26,862 nt of DNA from Candidatus Heimdallarchaeota archaeon. Its GTDB lineage: Archaea > Asgardarchaeota > Heimdallarchaeia > Heimdallarchaeales > Heimdallarchaeaceae. Where the stretch lies: assembly GCA_023139025.1 (NCBI GenBank), contig JAGLOH010000001.1, forward strand, positions 1 to 26,862. Direction: 5' to 3'. Shown piece by piece: positions 8,520 to 15,842 of this stretch (positions within the stretch are counted from its first letter, which is position 1; each line of letters opens with the position of its first letter). The notes beneath the pieces were generated by a model, which was not told the origin of the DNA, did no database searches, and was given only the letters and a program-made list of their open reading frames with translations. The position numbers and the translations under genes are program-made.

Positions 8520-9785
8520 TTAATTTGTATAAATCTTTTGATTGGATTGTGATATTAGATTCACTGCCTTTTTTCCTACAACTAGGAAAATCTCTGAGTG
8601 ATTCTTAAGTTTTGAATTAATAAAGGCAAAATCACTAGCAAAAATAGACATAAAAGAGAACCATTTACTATTAGTTTCCATGTTTTGAACTTCATATGAC
8701 TTAACAAACGGTACTTTGTTGTAAAACTCAACAAGTTCTCTTGGGGATATAATTACTAAAGCCATCAATTCATCATTTTCCATAATGATTTGGGGTTGGA
8801 TTAATCCTCTATCCTTAAGTTTAGATTTAATTCTAAATAATGTTCTAATGGAAACGTTGTTTTCTTCTGCTATCTTTTTAATATTTGGTCTTCTAAAATC
8901 CGTTTCACAGTTTTTCATGAGTTGTAGGACGTGGTTTTTACTTGATGCAGGAACATAAAAATCATCTAAATCTTTCTCTCGATTCAAGTTTTTCAAAGTT
9001 TTCTTAGATTTATTTACAGGAATCCAATCCTGAAACGAAAGACCACGGTTCAATATTTCTGTGTTACAAACTATTTTTTTGTTTATAACCTGATAAATGT
9101 AAGGCTGTTTAATCTCTTGAGAAGATAAACCATGGAAGAGTTTGAAATCTGGAAACAAAGTTATTTTATCTAGAAATTTAAGCTTATTGCTCGAATTTTC
9201 AATTTCAGTGAAACCAAAGAATTCATAGGCATCTATTGGAGAATAATCTGCAAAACAACCAAGAAAAACGCCTCTTGATTTCAGGGAATTAATAATATTG
9301 CTTATTTTTTTCTCTGAAATATTTAGCTCGCTTGCTAATTGCTTATTGAGAATATTGGGGTTTTTATCAAGCTTTTCTATTACTTTCCTTTCCACAAAGT
9401 CTAGTTTTACTTTCCTCTTATTTGTCAATAGATTTGTCTCAAAAAATTGAACAACCTCGCTTGAATTCATTCTTCTCAAATAAATGTGATCATGAAAGTT
9501 TTTCATTTCAATCCAAAAATCTTTATAATTAGTAAACTTCCAAAATTCATTCACTTGCACATTTTTTTCATTATAACAATATCTTAGAAAAATATTAGTA
9601 AGCTTATCCCTTAAATTTTGATTAAATCTAGGGAAGCTATCTCTAAAAAGATTCTTAGCCATAGTTTGGGAATATTCATTAATCTCAAATCTAAAGTCAG
9701 CTATATTTATTTCACCATTAAATAATGATTTTAGTAATCTAAGAGCTTCTGTACTAGTATCATATGTTCTCTGAACATTCATCAT
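8520..9785 (-). CDS. Double helix-turn-helix transcriptional regulator upstream of RPA
   Basis: The frame is open from 9929, but the first 48 codons overlap the end of the neighbouring surface-protein gene and encode an odd Phe-rich stretch. A TATA element at 9802-9812 supports the ATG at 9785 (or 9782) as the true start of a leaderless message, giving about 420 residues. Two winged-helix motifs are visible. The first, about 130-170 residues from this start, includes NKQLASELNISEKKISNIIN. The second, about 290-330, includes NIKKIAEENNVSIRTLFRIK. The C-terminal 90 residues form a compact alpha/beta region without a recognised motif. No membrane segment remains with the shorter start. It lies 17 bp before RPA and may control that operon. 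Target unknown. Confidence 0.75.
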   Translation of the reverse strand: MMNVQRTYDTSTEALRLLKSLFNGEINIADFRFEINEYSQTMAKNLFRDSFPRFNQNLRDKLTNIFLRYCYNEKNVQVNEFWKFTNYKDFWIEMKNFHDHIYLRRMNSSEVVQFFETNLLTNKRKVKLDFVERKVIEKLDKNPNILNKQLASELNISEKKISNIINSLKSRGVFLGCFADYSPIDAYEFFGFTEIENSSNKLKFLDKITLFPDFKLFHGLSSQEIKQPYIYQVINKKIVCNTEILNRGLSFQDWIPVNKSKKTLKNLNREKDLDDFYVPASSKNHVLQLMKNCETDFRRPNIKKIAEENNVSIRTLFRIKSKLKDRGLIQPQIIMENDELMALVIISPRELVEFYNKVPFVKSYEVQNMETNSKWFSFMSIFASDFAFINSKLKNHSEIFLVVGKKAVNLISQSNQKIYTN

Positions 9786-9801
9786 AAAAATAAAGAAATT
9801 T

Positions 9802-9812
9802 GAATATTTATA
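9802..9812 (-). promoter_or_regulatory. TATA-box promoter of the regulator-RPA operon
   Basis: TATAAATATTC on the minus strand is centred about 22-24 bp upstream of the ATG at 9785. This supports the shortened start for the regulator. Confidence 0.55.
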
Positions 9813-9864
9813 CACCACTTTTTGTAAAAGAAAAAAAACGAAAAATATGAAAAGAACTCGATAA

Positions 9865-10962
9865 TCACTTAATTGTAACAGTGATTTTTCTTTTATTTCT
9901 ATATTTGAAAACAAGAATTGAAATACCAAAAATTACAGCAGAGAGAGCAAAAACAAGTAAAGCATAGTTCTCAAAAACCCATATTGCAGGAGGATCTCTT
10001 TCTAGATGAGGGGTATATTCCAAGAGCCAGAGAATTAGGTTGCTCCATAATTCGAGATTTTGATTTTGTTCAATCCAAGTTGAATTTTCTGCAATCTCTA
10101 AGTCACTGAACATTATTGTTGAACCTGACATGACTAATCTGGTACCTTTAGTTTTTTTTGCAAAAAGCCAAGTAAGGAAACCATTGGTTGGATCTCTATA
10201 TATATCATATTCTTCGTTAATTGCGTATGATGTAATGGGTGTTTTTCCAACTTGAACTATTTTTTCCAATGAGTCATCCTCCAGTCCTTCATTTCCTAAT
10301 GAAATAGAGTCTGAATAAATCGTAACATTGTCAATTTTTGTTTCCTGCCAGAAGAAATCTATGTTTTCATTGAAAATTATCTTTGTTGAATCATACTCAT
10401 TAAATGTTACATGTGTTGCATTTCCATATGTACTATTAAAATCATCTACAATTACTCTAGAAAGCGATTGGTTTGCGCCAAACATGAATCTTGCAGATGT
10501 TAACCAATTGTCTCTCTCATTTAGAAGTTCATTCATTGTGGTAGGATGACCTGTTATATTATCCTGTTGAGTCAATGGATTGCAAAGTAAAAATAAAGAT
10601 CCACCAAGTTCTACGTAATCAAGGATTGCATCTTTCTCTGTTTGATCTAAGCTATCATCTTCTCCAAGTCCAGGGTTTGTAAAAATAAGCAAATCTACAC
10701 CTTGAAGATTTGTAGAATTAAACCTTGTTTCAGTCTGGAATAAAAGTTCAATTACAAGCTCAGTGTCCGGATCTTCAATTGTAATATTAATAAGGGAGCT
10801 TAAAGCAGTATCCATAAAAGTTCTATTGAAAACTTGTCCATGTGATTCATCAAAAAGAACTACATAATTCAGTGTCTGTTGACCAGAGATATCATATATG
10901 TAGGGTACATTGGTTACTGTTACCAAGCAGAGCAATAAGAATACTAAAGTGCGATTTTTCAT
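9865..10962 (-). CDS. Secreted membrane-anchored protein with GATase-like (GldG/IFT52, DUF4350-type) domain
   Basis: The 365-residue protein starts with a signal peptide (MKNRTLVFLLLCLVTVTNV) and ends with a transmembrane helix at about 333-353 and a basic tail, so the main body is outside the cell. Residues about 30-150 follow the pattern of the GATase-like domain shared by GldG, IFT52 and DUF4350 proteins: VVLFDESHG, then VDLLIFTNPG, then ILDYVELGGSLFLLCNP. Such domains usually lack the glutaminase cysteine and act in binding. Nine N-x-S/T sequons are present. A Shine-Dalgarno-like AAGGGAT lies just before the start and a TATA-like element near 11009-11018. It could work with an ABC transporter, as GldG does, but no ABC genes are in the window. 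Confidence 0.65.
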   Translation of the reverse strand: MKNRTLVFLLLCLVTVTNVPYIYDISGQQTLNYVVLFDESHGQVFNRTFMDTALSSLINITIEDPDTELVIELLFQTETRFNSTNLQGVDLLIFTNPGLGEDDSLDQTEKDAILDYVELGGSLFLLCNPLTQQDNITGHPTTMNELLNERDNWLTSARFMFGANQSLSRVIVDDFNSTYGNATHVTFNEYDSTKIIFNENIDFFWQETKIDNVTIYSDSISLGNEGLEDDSLEKIVQVGKTPITSYAINEEYDIYRDPTNGFLTWLFAKKTKGTRLVMSGSTIMFSDLEIAENSTWIEQNQNLELWSNLILWLLEYTPHLERDPPAIWVFENYALLVFALSAVIFGISILVFKYRNKRKITVTIK

Positions 10963-11121
10963 ATTATCCCTTATTAAGTAATTTGTTAGGAAATTAAAGA
11001 AAGTATATTTAGACTTTTCGCCCTTTGTGGATTTTTATTCTTAATTTCGAAAATAGTGGATTTGATGAAAGGGATGGGGAATCTAAAGGATTTTTCTTAC
11101 AATATAACATTGAATCAGAAT

Positions 11122-11134
11122 CTTTAAAAATTAT
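11122..11134 (+). promoter_or_regulatory. TATA-box promoter of tRNA-Thr
   Basis: CTTTAAAAATTAT is centred about 30 bp upstream of the mature tRNA 5' end, the usual spacing for an archaeal tRNA promoter with a very short leader. Confidence 0.5.
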
Positions 11135-11157
11135 AGAAAAAGGAATTTATTGAATTT

Positions 11158-11233
11158 GCCTCGATAGCTCAGCTGGTAGAGCGTTACCTTGGTAAGGTAA
11201 AGGTCAGGGGTTCAAACCCCCTTCGGGGCTCCA
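11158..11233 (+). tRNA. tRNA-Thr (GGU anticodon), CCA encoded
   Basis: The full cloverleaf can be drawn. The acceptor stem GCCTCGA pairs with TCGGGGC with one T-G pair. The D-arm is GCTC/GAGC. The anticodon stem TTACC/GGTAA closes the loop TTGGTAA with anticodon GGT. The T-arm is AGGGG/CCCCT with loop TTCAAAC. The discriminator is T73, as in archaeal tRNA-Thr, and the 3' CCA is in the DNA. No intron is present. NadE begins 72 bp downstream on the same strand. Confidence 0.97.
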
Positions 11234-11305
11234 TAGACTGTTTTGAACCCTTATATTCGTATTGAAAGAATTATTAAGCTCAATTATCTAGATATTATGA
11301 GTTAA

Positions 11306-12088
11306 ATGAAAGGTTTCCTTAAAGATGAAAACGCCACAATTGAAGAAATTAGAAAGTTTATAAGACAAAAAATTGAAATTTCAAAAACAAAAGGGGCAGT
11401 AATTGGTCTCAGTGGTGGAATTGATTCTGCAGTTGTTGTACATTTAACAGCTCTTGCTATTGGTAAAGAAAAAATATCACTTATTCATTTACCTGAAAAA
11501 GAGCTCGACCCAATTCATACTCAAGATGCTCAATTAACAGCTAGTCAATTAGATATTCCTCTCCAAATCATCGATATTTCACCTTTGTTGAGGGAAATGA
11601 TAGCAGTACATTCAGAATTGAAAAAGAATCAGTTAGCTAAAGGAAATTTAAAAGCTCGATTAAGAGGAGTTAACCTTTACACAATATCTAATCTTGAAAA
11701 TAAACTAGTAATAGGAACGTCAAATAAATCTGAAATTTCAATAGGCTATGGAACTAAATTCGGCGATTTAGCTGCTGATATATGGCCTATAGGAGACATT
11801 TACAAAACAGAATTGTATAGAATAGCTGAAAGACTCAATGTGAATCCCAAAATCATAACAAAACCTCCAACTGCAGGACTTTGGGCTAAACAAACTGATG
11901 AGGAAGAAATAGGGATCTCCTATAAAAAGCTAGATCTATTACTTCTTGGTTTAGAGAACGGATTGAGGGAAAAGGAGTTAATTAAAACAATTGGATTAAA
12001 GAAAAATCAAGTCGATAGAATAAAAAAATTAATAAAAAATAACAAACACAAAAGGATGATGCCTGGAATGCCAAAGATTCAAAGGTAA
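11306..12088 (+). CDS. nadE: NH3-dependent NAD+ synthetase
   Basis: NadE amidates deamido-NAD with ammonia and ATP in the last step of NAD synthesis. The PP-loop SGGIDS is at residues 36-41. Other family marks are GTSNKSEISIGYGTKFGDLAADIWPIGDIYKTEL (shown here by its parts GTSNKSE, GDLAADIWPIGD and YKTEL, near 147-175) and the substrate-loop PPTAGLW...QTDEEEIG near 190-208. At 260 residues it has the length of ammonia-dependent enzymes and lacks the glutaminase domain. It is a complete gene with a basic C-terminal tail. A two-membrane-segment small gene follows on the same strand. Confidence 0.95.
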   Translation: MKGFLKDENATIEEIRKFIRQKIEISKTKGAVIGLSGGIDSAVVVHLTALAIGKEKISLIHLPEKELDPIHTQDAQLTASQLDIPLQIIDISPLLREMIAVHSELKKNQLAKGNLKARLRGVNLYTISNLENKLVIGTSNKSEISIGYGTKFGDLAADIWPIGDIYKTELYRIAERLNVNPKIITKPPTAGLWAKQTDEEEIGISYKKLDLLLLGLENGLREKELIKTIGLKKNQVDRIKKLIKNNKHKRMMPGMPKIQR

Positions 12089-12158
12089 CAATAGAAAAAT
12101 CTTTCCTTGATTTTCGTGGAGTATTTAACTTAAACTATGTTTTAATATTTGAAAAGAA

Positions 12159-12383
12159 ATGGTAGCAGAAATTGGAGAAGGAACACTTCAATATATTCTC
12201 GATTTGGTTCTATTGATTCTTCTTTATGCCTCTAAAACAGGAATTTGGATTGGTTTAATGATTACAACTGAAAAAACAAGTAAGGGATTTATTCAAAGGA
12301 ATCTAGATTATAACTTAAACAAAATTGGAAAAGGTATCGGAATTATAATTTTCTCCTTGATAATTTACATACTACTGATTTAG
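12159..12383 (+). CDS. Small two-transmembrane protein
   Basis: The 74-residue product has a hydrophobic segment at about 11-35 and another at 58-74, separated by a polar loop containing TTEKTSKGF and the basic LNKIGKG. A TATA-like TTTAATATT at about 12140-12148 lies close upstream, suggesting a short or no leader. The family was not recognised. It lies between NadE and the RadB-like gene on the same strand, with 70 bp gaps either side, so it may be expressed on its own. Confidence 0.6.
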   Translation: MVAEIGEGTLQYILDLVLLILLYASKTGIWIGLMITTEKTSKGFIQRNLDYNLNKIGKGIGIIIFSLIIYILLI

Positions 12384-12456
12384 ATAAGAAAATTATCTTC
12401 TTTTCAAAGCTTTAATATATAATAAAATTAAATAAAGCTAACATTCTCTAATATCA

Positions 12457-13104
12457 GTGATAGATTTGGCGTTTCGAGATTTACTGGAATACGGAACAAT
12501 TCCTCAAGGTATAACTCATTTAGCGGGGCCTCCAAATTCAGGAAAAACAACGCTACTTTATCAGACATGTAGAGGTTTAAAAGGGAAGAAAGCTTTATTT
12601 TTTGATTGTGAGATAAATTTTAGTGCACAGAGATTAATGGAAGTTAATCTGAATTACAAGGTGGAACTGAAAAATATCACCGTTATTAGCTTATTTGATA
12701 AGAGTAAACAAATTAAAACATTGATGAAGGTTCATAATTTTATTTCAAACACAGATTACGCATTCATAGCTATTAATGGGATAACGAATCATTTTAGATT
12801 TAGAAGCTCAGATATCAATGAAATAAACTTATATAAGCTACTAACACTGCAAATGGCATACCTAAACATGATTAGTAAAGAATACCAGGTTCCTGTATTA
12901 ATAACAAATCAAGTTACAGCTTTCAGAGAAAAGAATAGGAGAATTATTAGGCCTGTAGCAAATTCAGCTATAATGAATTATTCAGACAGAGAAATTAAAT
13001 TAAGACAGGTTAATAAAAAACTGTGGAAAGCACAGCAAGAAAAAGAAGAAATTTTTTATAAAATAACTAATGATGGTCTTGAAACAATCAAAAGTAGGTA
13101 TTAA
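12457..13104 (+). CDS. RadB-like RecA-fold ATPase
   Basis: The 215-residue protein is a single RecA core. The start is GTG, 40 bp after the TATA element TTTAATATATAAT near 12411-12423. The Walker A loop GPPNSGKTT is at residues 24-32. The strand that should end in the Walker B aspartate reads YAFIAINGIT, with Asn in place of Asp. The segment VPVLITNQVTAFRE matches the L2-side strand of RadB and RadA (normally VTNQV). It lacks the helix-hairpin-helix N-terminus of RadA, which fits RadB, a paralogue thought to help recombination. The weak Walker B may mean poor ATP hydrolysis, as has been reported for RadB proteins. A KaiC-like origin is possible but less likely. Confidence 0.7.
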   Translation: MIDLAFRDLLEYGTIPQGITHLAGPPNSGKTTLLYQTCRGLKGKKALFFDCEINFSAQRLMEVNLNYKVELKNITVISLFDKSKQIKTLMKVHNFISNTDYAFIAINGITNHFRFRSSDINEINLYKLLTLQMAYLNMISKEYQVPVLITNQVTAFREKNRRIIRPVANSAIMNYSDREIKLRQVNKKLWKAQQEKEEIFYKITNDGLETIKSRY

Positions 13105-13109
13105 CCTAC

Positions 13110-13535
13110 TCATAATTTAGCTCTAAAAATCAATATTACAGCAACGTACCATACAACTACTAAGATTGTTCCAATCAGCTCAACTTTTTGAGCAGTTCCA
13201 ACATCAAAAGCATATTTTGTGGCATGATCAAGCAAATATAGACTTACTGCTGCGAAAACCAATATGAATCCTATAACTAATCCTTCAATTAGATATTGTG
13301 TGTGTATTGACCGCGCAATGAAAAGAGGGCTATTAGCAAATTGACCTATACTTATCAAAATATCCCGATTTACAACCATATATGCCCCTCCTCCAAAGAT
13401 ATAGAATACAACTCCATATATGAGAACGTAAATTAAACTTCTGGGAATTCGTTTTGGCATACGAATTGATATTTGATGCAGATTGAAATTAGGTCTGCGA
13501 ATTCCAGGCAGTAACCACGGTAATCTTCTAGCCAT
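13110..13535 (-). CDS. OSTC/DC2-OST3-like oligosaccharyltransferase membrane subunit
   Basis: The 141-residue protein has three membrane segments at about 34-53, 80-102 and 116-138. From memory of human OSTC (DC2), the same order of marks occurs: an N-terminal P-x-L...P-N-hydrophobic-L run (here RRPNFNLHQISIRMP), a Tyr-rich first helix ending GGAYMVV, then the block QYLIEGLVIGF (human QYIMEGLASSF) and a later LLDHAT (human ILDRSN). In eukaryotes this subunit sits next to STT3 and links it to the translocon; it equals the membrane part of OST3/OST6 without the thioredoxin domain. OST3/6-like proteins have been reported in Asgard archaea. A TATA element lies at 13564-13575. No STT3 gene is in the window. 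Confidence 0.75.
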   Translation of the reverse strand: MARRLPWLLPGIRRPNFNLHQISIRMPKRIPRSLIYVLIYGVVFYIFGGGAYMVVNRDILISIGQFANSPLFIARSIHTQYLIEGLVIGFILVFAAVSLYLLDHATKYAFDVGTAQKVELIGTILVVVWYVAVILIFRAKL

Positions 13536-13563
13536 TCTTATCTGAAGTTCGGGTTACAACATA

Positions 13564-13575
13564 CCATTTTAAAGA
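13564..13575 (-). promoter_or_regulatory. TATA-box promoter of the OSTC-like gene
   Basis: ATCTTTAAAATGG on the minus strand is centred about 34 bp before the ATG at 13535, giving a short leader of about 8 bases. Confidence 0.5.
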
Positions 13576-13626
13576 TTTCGACAGATAAGATTAAAGAAAT
13601 TTTTTAATTTTCTCTAACCATATTAA

Positions 13627-14385
13627 TTATCCCTTGAAGATTATCTTTTTCTCCAAAGGATAAATAACTAAACTACCTGGATTTTTATTAACATAACTTA
13701 CAAGAAAAGGTTCAATATTCGTTGAAGGTACTTCTAGTTCAGAGGAGATTTCATCAAAAGATAATTCTTTTTCACTATCCAATTTATCCTCTAAAAACTC
13801 AGTAACAATATTTTCAAAGGTTTCTGAGCTTAAAAACACCAAATTATGTCTTAATACACCTTTTAGTATTTCATTTTCAATCATATTAACAATAATCTGA
13901 GCAAAAGTGTCCACTTCTATCCCAAATTTTTTCTCAAACTTCTGAATCTCATATTCTGGAACATTTGTTAAGGAAGAATTTATAGCATTTTGAAGATAAG
14001 TAATTGTGAAATATTTCTTATCACCAATAATTCCTTTTTCTAGATGATTCAACAATGGAAGTAAGGTTTTTTCTGTCACAGTCCAGCGATTCTTGATTAA
14101 GGATATTTCTACCATCCCTTGTTTCTTAAGTGAATTCCTGATTTCCGATAATTCCTCATCTAAAATGGAAAAGAAGTGAGATTTCTCTGGAAGAAAAACA
14201 CCTGTCATTTTTCTGTTTGAAAGTAAGTCGCTAATCGCTACATAGCGTTTTTCCAAAGAAAGATTTGATTGAATCTTTCTTATATTGATGAAATTGGTTG
14301 TTTTTAACTCCTCTAATATTGTTCTAGTGAATTTTTTTTCCTCAGAAGCAAATAGATCTTTTATCTTTTGTAAAAATGAACTCAT
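13627..14385 (-). CDS. Tandem winged-helix protein, possibly UFL1- or PCI-like
   Basis: This 252-residue soluble protein appears to hold several winged-helix units, at about residues 20-65, 85-130, 150-190 and 205-250. The third reads FEKKFGIEVDTFAQIIVNMI then ENEILKGVLRHNLVFLS, which resembles both the repeated winged helices of the UFM1 ligase UFL1 and the PCI domain (helix, helix, strand wing after a buried LKG/LRG motif). The fourth contains ELSFDEISSELEVPSTNIEPF. There are no zinc or catalytic residues. It is transcribed away from the signalling operon and shares the strand with the OSTC-like gene, 92 bp upstream of it. The UFL1/PCI likeness is by eye only; the protein could be a plain transcription or complex-scaffold factor. 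Confidence 0.55.
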   Translation of the reverse strand: MSSFLQKIKDLFASEEKKFTRTILEELKTTNFINIRKIQSNLSLEKRYVAISDLLSNRKMTGVFLPEKSHFFSILDEELSEIRNSLKKQGMVEISLIKNRWTVTEKTLLPLLNHLEKGIIGDKKYFTITYLQNAINSSLTNVPEYEIQKFEKKFGIEVDTFAQIIVNMIENEILKGVLRHNLVFLSSETFENIVTEFLEDKLDSEKELSFDEISSELEVPSTNIEPFLVSYVNKNPGSLVIYPLEKKIIFKG

Positions 14386-14510
14386 TATACTCGAGAATGA
14401 TAATTTCGTTTCTTTTCTAAAATGTTACTCTTTGTGTTCATTCTCATACTGAACTAATTAAAGCTTAGAGCGATTGACATGATAATTTACTCCCAATTAG
14501 AAATTGTGGA

Positions 14511-14520
14511 GTTTATTTAG
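14511..14520 (+). promoter_or_regulatory. TATA-box promoter of the KaiC-roadblock-FIST-GTPase operon
   Basis: GTTTATTTAG is centred 26 bp before the ATG at 14542, so the operon transcript is probably leaderless. A second TATA-like run just before the ATG is too close. Confidence 0.45.
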
Positions 14521-14541
14521 GTTGTTAGTGTATAACTATAG

Positions 14542-15474
14542 ATGTCTATGATAAACCATGAAAGAATATCTTCGGGAATAGAAGGTCTTGATGTTCTAAT
14601 GAATGGCGGAATAATCAAGAATTCTATTAATTCCATAGTAGGTAGTAGTGGAACAGGAAAAACTACTTTTGCTTTAGCTTACTTATATCAAGGACTTTTA
14701 GAAGGAGATCATACCCTTTATTTGTCCTTTGAAGAAAATCCTTCAAAATTGATTGGGGAAGCCGAATCTTTAGGAATTAACATTCGTGAAATGACAAATG
14801 ATGCGGAAGACCTAATTCATTTAGTTGAAAGTGAGAAGATTGTGGAGTTTATGACAAATATACTTCCTGCCCTAGCTCAAAAATTGAAACATCGAAATGT
14901 TAAACACACAAGAATTATTGTGGATCCACTCACACCTATATTGTGGGAATTTCCTTCAGAAAAAGAGCAAAGAAAAGTTCTAACGAAGATCTATCACCAT
15001 TTGAGCTCTCTAGGTACGGTATTGCAGACTGTTGAAGAACCAAATGCTTTTGGTCAAACAGATATTGGTGCCAAAGAAACAAGAGTACCAATTTACTTAT
15101 CTGATAGTGTCATTCACATACAAAATCTAGGTTTAGGGGGAAAATACAACAGAACTTGTAAGGTTGTTAAATCTCGAAAAACACCCCATCACGAAGGAAT
15201 CTATCCTCTTAATTTTGTTAATGGACCAGGTCTAGTTATAGATACTAGTTCAATTCAGAATGTTACATTTAATCCAGTTGTTAACGACATAAGATACCAA
15301 GAACTAATGAAAAGAGTGAAAGAACTATCTAAAGATAAAGATCCAAAGAAAAGAGTGATTGCTCAAATTGCAAAGAACCTTCTTGGTGAAAGAGAGAATA
15401 GGGATAGCTCTCAGAATATGGAATTTGTTGAAGTATTAACAAATAAGCAGATATTACAAGAGGTAAGAAAATGA
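14542..15474 (+). CDS. KaiC-like single-domain RecA-fold ATPase
   Basis: The N-terminus has the KaiC-family opening RISSGIEGLDVLMNGGI, then Walker A GSSGTGKTT at residues 34-42. The paired catalytic glutamates are in LYLSFEENPSKLI at about 77-89. The Walker B strand is TRIIVDPLTPIL at about 132-143. A family-typical SDSVIHIQNLG...RTCKVVKSRKTPHHEGIYP block lies near 186-222. One KaiC domain is present, not two, with a roughly 75-residue charged C-terminal extension. Archaeal single-domain KaiC proteins are thought to be ATP-driven signalling switches rather than clocks. This is the first gene of a five-gene operon; its stop overlaps the next start by ATGA. Confidence 0.9.
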   Translation: MSMINHERISSGIEGLDVLMNGGIIKNSINSIVGSSGTGKTTFALAYLYQGLLEGDHTLYLSFEENPSKLIGEAESLGINIREMTNDAEDLIHLVESEKIVEFMTNILPALAQKLKHRNVKHTRIIVDPLTPILWEFPSEKEQRKVLTKIYHHLSSLGTVLQTVEEPNAFGQTDIGAKETRVPIYLSDSVIHIQNLGLGGKYNRTCKVVKSRKTPHHEGIYPLNFVNGPGLVIDTSSIQNVTFNPVVNDIRYQELMKRVKELSKDKDPKKRVIAQIAKNLLGERENRDSSQNMEFVEVLTNKQILQEVRK

Positions 15475-15830
15475 ATTTTAGCCAAGGAATTGGTTCTGAA
15501 TTAATGGATTTAAATCACTTAGATGAAGTAGAAGCCGCAATACTCTTCCGAATTGATGGGGATGTTGTTGATTCATCATTTAAGGAAGAATATTCCCACA
15601 ACTTATTAAGAACAATTCAGTGGTGCAAAGCAAATGTTGACAAAGTTTCTTTAGAAATGAAATCAAACAATCTCAATAAAGTAACTTATGAATTAAGTGA
15701 ATTCTGTGTAATCTTTTATGTTGTAAATAGTATAATGATCCTAACAACTATTGCAAGCAAAAATGCTAATCTTAGTTTGTTATCTATAGAATCCAAGAGA
15801 AAAGCTCTCTTAATCTCTAATTATTTGTGA
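15471..15830 (+). CDS. Roadblock/LC7-like small protein
   Basis: The 119-residue protein follows the alpha-beta-beta-alpha-beta-beta-beta-alpha pattern of roadblock/LC7 proteins. The first strands read VEAAILFRIDGDVVDSSF, the long helix follows (NLLRTIQWCKANVDKVSLEM), and the later strands include CVIFYVVNSIMILTTIASKN with the closing helix SLLSIESKRKALLIS. Roadblock proteins dimerise and bind Ras-like GTPases, often as activating or scaffold partners, as MglB does for MglA. Translation is coupled to the KaiC gene by an ATGA overlap, and the GTPase is two genes downstream. The assignment is by fold pattern, so another small alpha/beta fold cannot be ruled out. Confidence 0.65.
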   Translation: MNFSQGIGSELMDLNHLDEVEAAILFRIDGDVVDSSFKEEYSHNLLRTIQWCKANVDKVSLEMKSNNLNKVTYELSEFCVIFYVVNSIMILTTIASKNANLSLLSIESKRKALLISNYL

Positions 15831-15842
15831 GGGGTTTTCTTT

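Noticed and set aside
9786..9929. N-terminal extension of the regulator with a possible membrane helix
   Set aside because: Overlaps the 3' end of the neighbouring surface-protein gene, is Phe-rich like antisense of A-rich DNA, and a TATA box lies within it ahead of a better ATG.
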